Below, piece by piece: positions 17,325 to 27,502 of a DNA stretch of 64,000 bases. Source of the stretch: Mobilicoccus caccae (lineage in GTDB: Bacteria; Actinomycetota; Actinomycetes; Actinomycetales; Dermatophilaceae). Both the position numbers and the translations under genes were made by a program. A model generated the notes under the pieces. The model ran no database searches and had not been told where the DNA came from. It saw nothing but the letters and a program-made list of their open reading frames with translations. The stretch covers positions 1,159,199-1,223,198 of the forward strand of contig NZ_BSUO01000001.1 in the NCBI RefSeq assembly GCF_030161635.1. Direction: 5' to 3'. Each line of letters starts with the position of its first letter. Position 1 is the first letter of the stretch.

Positions 17325-18250
17325 GGCGTCCTCTCCTCGGGGGTCTCGGGGGTCTCAGGTGTCTCGGACGTCTCGGGTGACGCGGTCGTGCGGCCCGGCC
17401 AGACGCCGATGTGGTCGGGTCGGAGGTCGAGGCGGACGCGGTCGCGCAGGTCGAGGGCGCGGGTGAAGTCGCGGGGCAACTGCAGTCGCCCGGCGCGGTC
17501 GAGGACGGCGTACTCCTCGGCGACGAGTTCGGAGCGGCCCTCGTGGTCGATCTCGGTGCGGCGCAGGACCTCCGAGCTGGTGCGTCCGTCGCGGATGCCG
17601 ACGGTGCGCCCCACCTGCTCGGAGACGCCCGGATCGTGCGTCACGACGACGACGGTCGTCCCGAGGTGGGCGTTGACCGTCCGCAGCGCGGCGAAGACCT
17701 CCTCGGCGGTGGCCGTGTCGAGTTCGCCGGTCGGCTCGTCGGCCAGCAGGACCGTGGGGGAGTTGGCGAGGGCGACCGCGAGCCCGGCGCGTTGTTGCTG
17801 GCCGCCCGACAACGCTGCGGGCCGACGATCCGCGTGGTCGGCGAGTCCCACGAGGTCGAGCAGGTCGGCGACCCGGGTGCGCACCTGCGCGGAGCGGGCT
17901 CCGGCGAGGTGCATCGGTGTGGCCACGTTGTCGGCCACGGACAGGTAGGGCAGCAGGTTGTCGGCGGCCTGCTGGTAGAGGAATCCGACGGTCTCGCGAC
18001 GGAATCGGAGCCGTTCGCGGCGGCCCATCGCGATGAGGTCGTGCCCGGCCACGTGCGCCGACCCGGCGCTCGGGCGGTCGAGGCCGGACAGGATGCGCAG
18101 GAGGGTCGACTTGCCGCTGCCGGAGGCGCCGACCACGGCCACGAACTCCCCGTCGGAGACGAGGAGGTCGAGCCCCGAGAGCGCCACGACCTCGACGCCG
18201 GCGGAGGTGAAGATGCGGACGAGGTTCTCGCACCGGATGACGACGCTCAT
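17321..18250 (-). CDS. ABC transporter ATPase with C-terminal extension
   Basis: This is a second MacB/LolD-type ATPase. Walker A is GASGSGKST, the signature is LSGGQQQRAGLAVAL, Walker B is TVLLADEPTG, and VVVTHDPG holds the switch histidine. About 90 residues beyond the core form an extension with LQLPRDFTRALDLRDRVRLD, resembling a small beta domain found on some actinobacterial members, and a Pro/Glu/Thr repeat tail (SPETSETPETPETPEERTP). The ATG at 18250 overlaps the upstream permease stop by 4 nt. It probably forms a heterodimer with the ATPase that follows it. Confidence 0.92.
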   Translation of the reverse strand: MSVVIRCENLVRIFTSAGVEVVALSGLDLLVSDGEFVAVVGASGSGKSTLLRILSGLDRPSAGSAHVAGHDLIAMGRRERLRFRRETVGFLYQQAADNLLPYLSVADNVATPMHLAGARSAQVRTRVADLLDLVGLADHADRRPAALSGGQQQRAGLAVALANSPTVLLADEPTGELDTATAEEVFAALRTVNAHLGTTVVVVTHDPGVSEQVGRTVGIRDGRTSSEVLRRTEIDHEGRSELVAEEYAVLDRAGRLQLPRDFTRALDLRDRVRLDLRPDHIGVWPGRTTASPETSETPETPETPEERTP

Positions 18251-20910
18251 GGGTCTTCTCCTGCCCGTAGGTGGGACGTGAGGTGGCCGGTGGTGGCGCG
18301 CAGATCGATCGCGACGACGGCCAGCACGAGGACGAGCAGGCCGGCACCGATGGCGGCGACGGCCGCCCACGACGGGGTCAGCGGCGGCCAGGGCGCGCCG
18401 CCGGTGAACGGCGACAGGTCGACCAGCCGCGGCACCAGGGGTGGCAGGGCCTGGCCGGTGAGGAGTCCGGCAGCGATGGCCGCGACCGCCGGGGGCAGGA
18501 CCTGGACGGCCACCAGCCGGCGACGGTCACCGGTCCGCATCCCGAGGACGCGGGCGCGGGCCAGCACGCGGCGGCGGGCGGTGGCGGTCGCGGCGGCGAG
18601 CGCGTGCACGGCCAGGGCGGCCAGCAGCGCGGCGGCGGCCGCCGTGAGGATCACCACGGTGTCGATGTGCGCCGTGAGGGGTTCTTCGCCGCGGGACCGG
18701 GCGATGGCGGCCCGGCCCACGACGTCGGTGACCATCGGTGACAGCCCGGGCACCTGCGCGGCGAGGTCGGCGGCGGCGCTCTCGTCGGCGGCGACGAGCA
18801 GCCGGGTCGTCGTCACCGGCCGGCCGAGCGCCCGTTCGACCGCCTCGCGGGGAGCGAGGACCACCGGGCGGTCCCCGGAGGCGAGCCCGGGGTCGACGAC
18901 GACCGAGGCGATGGGCAGGCGGCGGTTCTCCACGACGAGGGTGGGGTCGGGGCGGTCCAGCGCCGGCAGGGGTGCGGAGGTCACGACGGCGAGGCCGTCG
19001 CCGCCGAGCACGCGTGGGGGCGCGGCGTCCTCGCCGGGCTCGAGCGGGGTGCCGGCATGGACGGCGTCGACCTCGGCCGACGAGCCGAGGAGTACCTCGA
19101 CGGACACCCGTGATCCGAGGCCGCCACCGGCACCGGCCACCTGACCCGGCCGCTCGGCCAGGGGCGCGACCGTGTGCACTCCGGAGTGGGCGCGGACGGT
19201 GCCGGTCACGTCCTCGAGGCGATCGCCGTCGATGCGCAGGGCGGCGCCGGTCTCGCGCCAGGTCTGCAGCTCGCGGTGCTCGGTGAGGGTGTGCGAGATC
19301 GACGTCAGCCACACGGTGAGCGACGCGGCCACGACGATCGCGACGACGGGCAGGGTGGCGACCTGGGGCGAGCGCACGCTCTGGAGCAGCCCGAGCCAGA
19401 CCCCGACGCCGCGCCGCGAGCCGCAGGCGGCCAGGAGGCGGGTGAGCCCCCGCAGGAGGAGGACCAGCAGGACCCCGGCGCACACCGCCAGGAGCACGGG
19501 CAGGCTCTGGGTGAGCAGGTCGGGACGCGGCGCGAGGCCGCGGGGCGTCTCGGCCGCGGTCTGCCGCGCGGTGAGCACGGCGGCGACGGTGACGCCGAGG
19601 CCGAGGAGCAGCGCCACGACCCGCGTCGTGGAGCGGACGCGGCCGAGACGCCGTCGGTCTCCGCGGCCGGTCAGGTCGGTGAGCCCCGACAGGGTCGAGT
19701 GGGCCGTGGCCACGGCGACCGCGGCGAGCAGGAGGGCCGCCCACCAGCCCGGGACACCTCGTCCGACGCTCAGGCACGCCGCGGCGTACCCGACGAGGGC
19801 CCCCGCCAGCGCGGCCGGTGCGACGTCGAGCAGGGCGAGGCCGACCGACTGCCCGCGGGAGGCGCCGCGCGAGGTGAGCAGCCGGTCGGCCTCGCGGCGG
19901 TCCTCGGCGCGCAACCGGCACAGCAGGAGCAGCAGCGGGATGCCGAGCACGACGAGCCCGGTCCCGACCGCGCCGTCCATGACCCGCGTGGTGACGACCG
20001 CGGTCCGCCAGCGGTCGATCGTCACGTCGAGGCCGGACCGCACCTGCACGGGGCCGCCGGTGCGGTCGGCGGTCGCGGACCGCAGCCGGGCCATCGCCGC
20101 CTCGAAATCCGGGATGTCCGCGGGGGTGATCCGATCCGGCCGGATCGCCCAGGCCCACTCGTAGAGGAACGGCCCGGCGAAGACCTCCCGCAGGCGCTGA
20201 TGCTCCCCGGGGGCGACGACCAGGCCGGTGAACTGCGCGATCCCGCCGTCCGGCTGGGGGATGGGGACGGGCGTGCGCAGCTCGGAGAACGCCGACCACA
20301 GGTCCGCCTCGGCGGCGACCGGGTCGTAGAGGCCGACGACGACGACCCGACGCCGCTGTTCGGGGGCGGCGGGGGAGGTGGCGATGCTCCACTCGTCCCC
20401 GACGCGGACGCGCAGTGCTCGGGCCGAGGTGGCCGAGAGTCCTACCTGGAGTACGGGATCGGTGGTGGCTGCCGGCGCCCGGCCCTCGACCCAGCGCACC
20501 GCGTCGTCGAGGGTGGGGGAGAGGACGAGACGGGCCAGTCGCTGCTCGCCGGGTGGGGCGGGGGAGACCGCGAGGGTGCCGACCGTCGACACCGTGGGGG
20601 TCACCGGCGAGAAGTGGGCCATCGCGGCCGGACCCATGACCTGCTCCACCCCTGCCGTGACCGGGTCGAACGGTGTTCCCTCGGTGGGCATCTCGGGCAC
20701 GTCGTACCCGGTGGTGACCGAGAGGGACCGGCCGGCGCGGGGCGCCTCCCGCACGCTCTGGGTGAGGCGCTGGGCCGCGGCGTCGTCGGTGAGGGGCGGC
20801 AGCGCCGCGGCCGGCGCGGTCACGACGGCGACGGTGACGGCCACGAGCAGCAGCAGAACCCGTGACCGGGCCGAGCCCGCCAGGCGGGTCCAGGTGCGGG
20901 GACCGGTCAC
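18247..20910 (-). CDS. FtsX-like ABC transporter permease, 887 aa
   Basis: This large permease has an N-terminal helix (VLLLLVAVTVAVVTA) followed by an extracellular domain of ~300 residues, then clusters of helices around residues 360-560 and three C-terminal helices (ILTAAAAALLAALAVHALAA and two more) that define the FtsX core. ADRLLTSRGASRGQSVGLAL matches the cytoplasmic coupling region common to this exporter type. The GTG at 20910 overlaps the upstream permease stop by 4 nt (GTGA), so longer readings are rejected. It is similar in plan to the neighbouring permease, suggesting an ancient duplication. Confidence 0.88.
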   Translation of the reverse strand: MTGPRTWTRLAGSARSRVLLLLVAVTVAVVTAPAAALPPLTDDAAAQRLTQSVREAPRAGRSLSVTTGYDVPEMPTEGTPFDPVTAGVEQVMGPAAMAHFSPVTPTVSTVGTLAVSPAPPGEQRLARLVLSPTLDDAVRWVEGRAPAATTDPVLQVGLSATSARALRVRVGDEWSIATSPAAPEQRRRVVVVGLYDPVAAEADLWSAFSELRTPVPIPQPDGGIAQFTGLVVAPGEHQRLREVFAGPFLYEWAWAIRPDRITPADIPDFEAAMARLRSATADRTGGPVQVRSGLDVTIDRWRTAVVTTRVMDGAVGTGLVVLGIPLLLLLCRLRAEDRREADRLLTSRGASRGQSVGLALLDVAPAALAGALVGYAAACLSVGRGVPGWWAALLLAAVAVATAHSTLSGLTDLTGRGDRRRLGRVRSTTRVVALLLGLGVTVAAVLTARQTAAETPRGLAPRPDLLTQSLPVLLAVCAGVLLVLLLRGLTRLLAACGSRRGVGVWLGLLQSVRSPQVATLPVVAIVVAASLTVWLTSISHTLTEHRELQTWRETGAALRIDGDRLEDVTGTVRAHSGVHTVAPLAERPGQVAGAGGGLGSRVSVEVLLGSSAEVDAVHAGTPLEPGEDAAPPRVLGGDGLAVVTSAPLPALDRPDPTLVVENRRLPIASVVVDPGLASGDRPVVLAPREAVERALGRPVTTTRLLVAADESAAADLAAQVPGLSPMVTDVVGRAAIARSRGEEPLTAHIDTVVILTAAAAALLAALAVHALAAATATARRRVLARARVLGMRTGDRRRLVAVQVLPPAVAAIAAGLLTGQALPPLVPRLVDLSPFTGGAPWPPLTPSWAAVAAIGAGLLVLVLAVVAIDLRATTGHLTSHLRAGEDP

Positions 20911-23386
20911 GACGCACCCTCCCGCAGGCGGTGCGACGGCGACGCGTCGTGCGCCCGGAGGCCCGGGAGGGCGGCGAGCCACACCAGGGCGGTGAGACCG
21001 GCGGCGCCGAGTCCGAGCATCCCGACCGGGAGGACGGGGGTGGGCAGGACGGTGGGCGTCACGGTCCACGCACCCGCGACGGCGAAGGCCAGCAGCGTCC
21101 CCGCCCCCGTCCCGACGACGACGCAGAGCAGGACGTGGAGCAGTTCGCTGCGGCCCACCCCGCGCCGCACGAGTCCCGGCGGCGCGCCCAGCGCGGCCAG
21201 CACGGCGTGATCGCGCCTGCGGGCACGTCGCGCGCCGACGGCGCAGGCGAGGGCGGCGAGGACGCAGGCCGTGAGCGTGGTGCCCAGGCCGAGCAGGAGC
21301 ACACCACGCAGCGCGGCGGACGCCGGTTGCGCGTGGGCGCGGTCGAAGGCCTCCTGCTGGGTGGAGATGCGCAGGTCGCCGCGGTCGAGCGCGGCCGCGG
21401 TCGATCTCGGGGCGTCGGTCCAGATCTGCCGAGGTGAGATGTCGACCCCGCTCATCGCCGCGCGGAACGCGGTGAGGTCGGTGAGGACGGCGTACGTCTC
21501 GCCGCCCTGTCCCGGAACCCGATCGGTGATGCCCACCACGCGCAGCGGCACCTGCGTGGATCCCACCGTGAGCTGCGTGGATCCGCCCACTGCGACACCG
21601 ACGAGATCCGCCAGTGACCGGGTGAGCACCGCCGGCGGGGCGCCCGGGCCGCTGCGCCCCAGCGCGTCGGCGGCCTGCGGCCAGGTGGGGTCGGGATCCG
21701 GGCCGACCAGAGGTGTCGAGGCCACCGCCGCGTCGTCGACGGCGATCACGGCCCCACGTGTTCCGGCGCCCAGGGTGAACTCGCCGCGCCAGACGGCGGT
21801 CGAGCTCGGCAGGTGCGAGAGGAGTTCGGAGGTGCGCTCCGGCCCGGTGAGGGCGACGTCGACGGACGTGGGCGCGGGAACCTCGGCGATGGCGCGCTCC
21901 CGGGCGGTGGACCCGGCGGTGGCGAGCTGGGTGAGCGTCAGGGCGAGGACGGCCGCGGTCAGCACGGTGAGCAGCCGCATCGTCACGATCACGGGGGAGG
22001 GGCGTCGCGCCGACCACGCGCCCCACGTCGTCGCGAATCCCCCTGGGAGGCGGCCGGTCAGTCCGGCGAGCGCGAGGACGAGGACGACACCGACCGCGCC
22101 GGCCCCGAGCGCCAGCAGGGCGGGGGCGAGCGTGGTCAGCGGCCCCGGTTCGGGCGCGGTCCGCAGGCGCCACCAGGCGAGCGCGGCGAGGGCCACCGAC
22201 AGCACGGGCCCGGCGAGACCGAGCCGGTCACCCCCGAGATCGCGCACCCCGGACAGGCTCGCGGTGGTCGAGGCGATCGCGCCGAAGACCGCGGTGAGGA
22301 CGGCGACACCCCAGGTCGTCGCAAAGATCCTCGCGTCGCCACCGCCGGGGAGCAGATCCGCGAGGACGGGCGCGAGCAGGGCGGCGCCGATGACGACGGG
22401 CACGAGCACGAGCATCCCGAGCAGCACGAGGGCGAGGACCTGGGCGCGTGAGGCGCCGCGGCTGATGAGCAGCCGGTCACCGTGCCGGTGGACCTCTCCG
22501 AGGAGCAGCCCGACGAGGGCGACCGCCACGAGCGCCACCATGCCCAGGAGCATGCCGGGCCCGACGACGACCGCGGCGGTCGCGCGTTCTTGCTCGTCGG
22601 CGGCCTGGAGCGACTCGATCAGGTGGGTGTGCACCGAGAACCCCGCGAGGGCGGGGTCACCGCGCAGGGAGGCCAGGGCGGCCGTGACGGGTCCGAGCAG
22701 GTCCCGGGTCTGCGACGGGGGAGTGATCCACCAGGTCCCCGACGCGCCGGCCGCGAGCGTCGGGTGGTCCCGGCCGGCCACGAGCAGGGGGCCCACGGTG
22801 ATGTAGTCGCTCTCGCGGATCCCGCCGCCGGTCAGGACGTCGCGCATGACCAGATCGTCGGGATCGGCACGGTAGATCCCGACCAACCGCAGGGCCGGCA
22901 CCGCGGGGCGTCCCGGCACGAGCGTGGCGGGGACGATCTCCTCGCCCACCCGCCGACCCAGGCGCTGCGCCACCGCCTCCGGGACCGCGACCTCGGCGAT
23001 CCCCGTGGGCGCCCTGCCGGTGATGATCTCCACGCCGCCCGCCCCGTCACCGTGGGCGAACTCGAGGCGCAGCCGGGGATCGCCGCCGGTCAGGCCGTAG
23101 GTCGCGGAGGTCAGCCACCGCTGGAGCCGAGATCCGGGGATGCCGGCGGCGATGCCGGCCACGGCCCGGTCGGCCTCGGGGAGCCCGGTGACGTCGGGCC
23201 TCGCACGACGATCCGCGGGTCCTGCGAGGCCAGAGCCTGGGCGCGCGCCGCCTCGCCGGCGGCCTGCGCGTGCACCTGCGCGGTCGTCGTCGCCAAACAG
23301 GCGAGCAGGACGCACAGGGCTCCCAGGGCCGCGGCGCCGGGATGTCGGCGCACGCGCCGGTGGGCGAGTCGTGTCACGAACCTCAT
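20907..23386 (-). CDS. FtsX-like ABC transporter permease, frameshifted near the N-terminus
   Basis: This is the first gene of the exporter operon. The ATG at 23386 (MRFVTRLAHRRVRRHPGAAA) is preceded by a GGGGG element and begins with a membrane helix, ALGALCVLLACLA. After RIVVRG the frame is lost at 23195-23197, where three G (plus strand) stand for an expected four; the second frame continues PDVTGLPEADRAVAGI to the stop. The corrected length is ~827 aa. The core holds DRLLISRGASRAQVLALVLL and helices such as LLGMVALVAVALVGLLLG, closely parallel to the neighbouring permease. I treat the gene as intact apart from one missing base. Confidence 0.85.
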
Positions 23387-23482
23387 GTACGCCCCCGAGT
23401 CGCATCGTTGCGGGGGAATCCTGCCACGCCCGTCCCGACGGGGAAGGGAACTCCGAGATTGTCGGCGACGCACCGACCTTCG

Positions 23483-26320
23483 TCAGGCCGGGACGTCCAC
23501 GGCGTCGGCGAGGGCGTCGAGCACGTGACGGTAGGGCCGGCCGGTCGCCCGGCTCAGACCCATCTCGCACGTCCGGTTGGAGGAGAGGTAGAGGTCGTAG
23601 GACCGCGCGGTGACCTCGGCGGACTCCCGCGCAGTGGCCGCGGCGGTGAGCTCGGGGTGCAGCATCCCGCGGTCGCCGGCGAACCCGCAGCAGCCGGCCT
23701 CGACCGGCACGACCACCTCCTCCGCGATCGCCTCGGCCAGCCGGGTCAGGCTGGGGAGGTCGCCCGCGTGGCGGTCCGAGCACGTGGGGTGCAGGACGGC
23801 CGAGGCGACCCGGCGCCCGATCGTCAGCCGCGGCAGCACCTGCTCGGCGACGAAGCGGGTGGAGTCGATGATCGTCAGGGCCTCCAGGCGCGCGGCGAGC
23901 CTCTCCTCGCCCGCCGAGCGGAGGTCGGACGGCAGCGCGTGCAGGCCGTGCGTGCAGGAGCTCGCGTCGGTGACGACGGGGACGCGGCCGTCCTCGCTCG
24001 CCTCGAGCAACGCGCGGGCGGTGCGGACCGCCATCCGGTCGCGTCCGTCGACCAACCCCTTGCTGCGCCAGACGGTTCCGCAGCACAGCGTGTGCATCTG
24101 CTCGGGCAGGCGCACGGCCACCCCGGCCCGGTCGCACAGGGTGAGGAACGCCGCCGCGGCGCCGGAGCCGCCACCGTCGGGACCGAACAGCTCGTCGATG
24201 CAGGAGGGCAGCAGGACGACGTCGCCGGGCTCCTGCCGGGCACTCGTGCGCCGGGAGTACCCGGGCCCGGGGAGGTCGCCGCCGACACGGGGCAGCAGGT
24301 CGGGGGAGACGAGGCGCCGAGCGGTGTCGGTGAGGCGTTCGAGCAGGGTCGCCGGGGCGAGTCCGGCGGCGCCGACACCGGTGCGCAGCGCCGTCAGGGT
24401 GGGCCCCCAGTGGTCGGCGAGCATGACGCCGACCTGCTGGGCGGTGTCCGGCTGGGCCCGGCGGCGCAGGTCCTTCATCACGGCGCCGGTGTCGATGCCC
24501 ACCGGGCAAGCGGGCAGGCACAGGGAGTCGACCGCGCAGGTCTGCACCGCCATGTAGTCGAAGTCGGGCGCGATGGACTCGGCGCCCGCGGCCATCTCGC
24601 GCATGAGGACGATGCGCTGGCGCGGGGTCGTCGTCGCGTCGCGGCTCGGGCACACCGGCTCGCAGTACCCGCACTCGACGCAGCGGTCGATCGCCTCGTC
24701 CACGAGCGTCGGGTGCTTGAGGTCACGCAGGTGGGCCTGGGCGTCGTCGGTGATGATGACGCCGGGGTTGAGCACGTTGTGGGGGTCGAACAGGTGCTTG
24801 ACCTCGCGCATCACCGCGTACAGCTCCTCGCCGTACTGACGCTCCACGAACGGCGCCATGACGCGGCCCGTGCCGTGCTCGGCCTTGAGCGAGCCGTCGG
24901 CGGCGAGGATGAGGTCCACGAGGTCGTCGCTGAACGCCGCCAGGGTGTCGACCTGGGCCGGGTCGCGCAGGTCGGGATTGATCATGAAGTGCAGGTTGGC
25001 GTCCTTGGCGTGCCCGAAGACCACCGCGTCGCCGTAGCCGTGCCGCGCGCAGAGCTCACCGAGGTCGCGCACCGTCTGGGTGAGGGCGGGCATGGGGACG
25101 ACGACGTCCTCGAGCAGTGCCGTCGACCCGGCCGGGCGGGCGCTCGCGACGGCGGTGTAGAGGCCCTTGCGCACCTGCCAGGCCTGGGCGCGGGGGATCG
25201 GGTCGGTCGAGAAGCGGGTGGGGACGGCGAGGTCGGTCAGCGCACCGTCGCGGGTCAGGTCGGCGAGGATCGAGGAGAGGACCTCCACGCGCGCGTCGAG
25301 CTCGTCGCGTTCGGGGGCCTGTGCCTCCACGAGCAAAGCCGTGTGCTCGCGCACGTGCAGATCGCGGAGGGCCTCGACCGGGTTCGTCAGTCCCTGCGCG
25401 ACGCGCAGCGAGGCGGCGTCCATGAGCTCGGCGGTGGCGGCCCCGGCCTCGATGATCGCGGGGAGGGCGGCCGTGGCCGGTTCGATCCGGTCGAAGACGA
25501 GCAGTCCCGTCGAGACGTGGGGGTGCACCGCGACGGTGCGGAACGTGGCCGAGGAGATGAATCCCAGCGTGCCCTCGGAGCCCACGAGCAGGTGGGCGAG
25601 GATCTGCACCGGCTCGTCGTGGTCGACGAAGCTGTTGACCCCGTAGCCCATCGTGTTCTTCATCGAGAACTGGTGGGCGATGCGCCGGAGGGAGTCGGGG
25701 TTGCCGCGCACGCGGTCCCGCAGCCGGGCCAGGCCCTCCCACACCTCCGGTTCGGCGGCGCGCAGCCGGGCGTCGGCGTCGGGCAGCGCGGTGTCGACGA
25801 CGGTGCCGCTCGGCAGGACCGCCTCGATGGCGTCCAGGGTGCGGTAGGTGTTGTGGGTCGTGCCGCACGCCATCCCCGAGGAGTTGTCGGCGACGACACC
25901 GCCGATCGTGCACGCCGCCTCGCTGGCGGGGTCGGGGCCGAGCGCCCGGCCGTAGGGGGCGAGGTGGGCGTTGACCGTGCGCACCGTGGCGCCGGGGCGG
26001 CACCGCACCCGCGCCCCGTCGTCGAGGACCTCGACGTCGCGGAAGCCGCGGCGTGTGTCGATGAGCACACCGTCGGTCACGGCCTGACCCGACAGCGAGG
26101 TGCCACCCGAGCGGAACGTGACCGGCACCCCGTGGCGGGCCGCGACGGCCAGGGTGCGCGCGACGTCGGGGGTGTCGCGCGCCACGACGAGCGCGCGGGG
26201 GTGAAGCAGCACGTGGGAGGCGTCGTGGGCCATCCGCGAGAGGTCGACGGGCCGGTCGCTGACCACCTCCTGCGACCTCGACAGGGCGGACCTAAGATCG
26301 GAGAGGAGTGCGGTGGTCAT
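23483..26320 (-). CDS. FAD-linked D-lactate dehydrogenase-type oxidoreductase with Fe-S and CCG domains
   Basis: The 945-aa protein joins an FAD_binding_4 domain (RSGGTSLSGQAV, TIGGVVADNSSGMACG), an FAD-oxidase C domain (GHAKDANLHFMINP), two cluster motifs (CVECGYCEPVCPSR and CAVDSLCLPACPVG) and cysteine-rich C-terminal domains (TLCCGTVWRSKG, GCCGFAGDRGM). This architecture is that of D-lactate or D-2-hydroxyacid dehydrogenases that feed electrons to the respiratory chain. ATG 26320 has GGGAG upstream; longer readings antisense to the regulator are rejected. It lies divergent to an LldR-like gene and with the lut operon forms a lactate regulon. Confidence 0.92.
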   Translation of the reverse strand: MTTALLSDLRSALSRSQEVVSDRPVDLSRMAHDASHVLLHPRALVVARDTPDVARTLAVAARHGVPVTFRSGGTSLSGQAVTDGVLIDTRRGFRDVEVLDDGARVRCRPGATVRTVNAHLAPYGRALGPDPASEAACTIGGVVADNSSGMACGTTHNTYRTLDAIEAVLPSGTVVDTALPDADARLRAAEPEVWEGLARLRDRVRGNPDSLRRIAHQFSMKNTMGYGVNSFVDHDEPVQILAHLLVGSEGTLGFISSATFRTVAVHPHVSTGLLVFDRIEPATAALPAIIEAGAATAELMDAASLRVAQGLTNPVEALRDLHVREHTALLVEAQAPERDELDARVEVLSSILADLTRDGALTDLAVPTRFSTDPIPRAQAWQVRKGLYTAVASARPAGSTALLEDVVVPMPALTQTVRDLGELCARHGYGDAVVFGHAKDANLHFMINPDLRDPAQVDTLAAFSDDLVDLILAADGSLKAEHGTGRVMAPFVERQYGEELYAVMREVKHLFDPHNVLNPGVIITDDAQAHLRDLKHPTLVDEAIDRCVECGYCEPVCPSRDATTTPRQRIVLMREMAAGAESIAPDFDYMAVQTCAVDSLCLPACPVGIDTGAVMKDLRRRAQPDTAQQVGVMLADHWGPTLTALRTGVGAAGLAPATLLERLTDTARRLVSPDLLPRVGGDLPGPGYSRRTSARQEPGDVVLLPSCIDELFGPDGGGSGAAAAFLTLCDRAGVAVRLPEQMHTLCCGTVWRSKGLVDGRDRMAVRTARALLEASEDGRVPVVTDASSCTHGLHALPSDLRSAGEERLAARLEALTIIDSTRFVAEQVLPRLTIGRRVASAVLHPTCSDRHAGDLPSLTRLAEAIAEEVVVPVEAGCCGFAGDRGMLHPELTAAATARESAEVTARSYDLYLSSNRTCEMGLSRATGRPYRHVLDALADAVDVPA

Positions 26321-26351
26321 CGTGCGTCTCCCGTCGTAGCGATGTCCCCTC

Positions 26352-26357
26352 ATTCTA
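26352..26357 (-). promoter_or_regulatory. Probable -10 box of the D-lactate dehydrogenase gene
   Basis: TAGAAT on the minus strand (plus ATTCTA) lies 31 nt before the ATG at 26320 in a short AT-rich spot and is a close match to TATAAT. No clear -35 is seen. Confidence 0.4.
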
Positions 26358-26420
26358 ACCCCCGAGCGCCGCGTGCGGGCGGGGTTGAGCAGGGCCGACG
26401 TGCCCGGCCGGCACGGGGGT

Positions 26421-26431
26421 CGGTCGAACCG
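26421..26431. promoter_or_regulatory. GntR/FCD-type operator candidate in the divergent lactate region
   Basis: CGGTCGAACCG is a palindrome with the GGT-N3-ACC core also present at 16522. It lies 25 nt before the regulator start at 26457, which fits autoregulation. Confidence 0.5.
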
Positions 26432-26456
26432 GCAGCGACGGTGAGAGGATCGAGAG

Positions 26457-27200
26457 GTGCCTGGACTTCGAGACACCCCCGACCCCGAGTGGCGCCCGGT
26501 CGAACGGACCCGAGCGTATGAGTCGGTGATCCACCAGATCGAGGAGCAGATCGCCGCCGGGGCGTTGCGGGTCGGTGACCGCCTGCCCGCCGAACGCGAC
26601 CTCGCGACCAGACTCGGCGTGAGCCGCGCAGCGGTCCGTGAGGCGTTGCGGGCGCTGGAGGCCGTCGGCGTCGTGCGGGCGGGGCAGGGGCGCGACGGCG
26701 GGTCGGTGCTCGCCTCCATGTCGGCCGAGGCGCTGACCGGGATGCTGCGGCTGCACATCGGCCTGGCGAATTTTCCGATGCCCGACGTCATCGAGGCGCG
26801 GGTGATGCTCGAACGGTGGAGCGTCGGCCTGGCGGCCGCGAACGCGACCGAGGAGGACATCGCGGCCATGCGCGAACTCCTGGAGCGCATGGACGACCCC
26901 GAGATCACCCGTGAGGACTTCAACGTCCTCGACACCGACTACCACGTCGCGATCGCCGAGGCCGGCGGCAACCGGCTCGTCTCGGCGATGACGACGGCGA
27001 TCCGTGCCTCGATGGCGACGGCGATCCTGCGGTCCTTCCACAGCAACCCCCGCTGGGAGGACCTCGTGGACGACCTGCGGGCCGGGCACCACGCCATCCT
27101 CGACGCGCTGGCCGCCCGCGATCCGCAGGGCGCGGCCGACGCCCTCGAACGCCACGTGCGCTTCGCCTACTCCTCGCTGTCCTGGTCGACCGAGAGCTGA
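26457..27200 (+). CDS. GntR-family FCD regulator, LldR/FadR-like
   Basis: The 247-aa transcription factor has an N-terminal winged helix (LPAERDLATRLGVSRAAVREALRALE split over residues 40-65) and an FCD ligand domain with DTDYHVAIAEAGGN and GHHAILDALAARD, whose Asp and His residues normally bind metal and an organic acid. The GTG at 26457 has AGAGGA at good spacing. It is divergent from the D-lactate dehydrogenase gene. Matching GGT-N3-ACC sites lie before this gene and before lctP, so it likely represses lactate genes in the absence of lactate. The effector is inferred from context. Confidence 0.9.
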   Translation: MPGLRDTPDPEWRPVERTRAYESVIHQIEEQIAAGALRVGDRLPAERDLATRLGVSRAAVREALRALEAVGVVRAGQGRDGGSVLASMSAEALTGMLRLHIGLANFPMPDVIEARVMLERWSVGLAAANATEEDIAAMRELLERMDDPEITREDFNVLDTDYHVAIAEAGGNRLVSAMTTAIRASMATAILRSFHSNPRWEDLVDDLRAGHHAILDALAARDPQGAADALERHVRFAYSSLSWSTES

Positions 27201-27502
27201 GCAGGGAGGTCGGACCCCTCCACGCCGGGGGAATCCTCAAGTACCCCCGATCGTTGCAGTGAGGCCTGTCGCCACGCCGTGCTCTTCGACGTCCGGCCGA
27301 GGCCGAACGCCTAGGCTCGGCTCGTGCGGTGCTCGCGCGCGTGAGATCGGCGGCAAGCACGACACGAGACGCGCCCGCCACCTGCCGTGACGACGCGGAT
27401 CGAGGCCCGGCCGTCTGCGGCGCGAGCCCTCGGTCGCCGGTTCGAGCCTCAGGAACAGCCCGGCCCGGCCGACATGTCCTACGAGTGAAAGAGGGTGGCA
27501 GC
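27201..27502 (+). other. Intergenic region with a promoter-like TAGGCT
   Basis: No gene is seen. TAGGCT at 27312-27317 resembles the -10 used by leaderless genes here, but the GTG that would follow it meets a stop after six codons. In-frame readings from 27329 would add ~58 unconserved residues to the downstream EAL protein. Confidence 0.4.

Noticed and set aside
23387..24674. Upstream extension of the exporter permease by ~430 residues
   Set aside because: The extension is antisense to the D-lactate dehydrogenase gene. The ATG at 23386 has a ribosome-binding element and begins with a membrane helix.
27329..27502. Longer N-terminus for the degenerate EAL protein
   Set aside because: The added residues show no conservation-like pattern or start signal, whereas GTG 27503 has a plausible ribosome-binding site.
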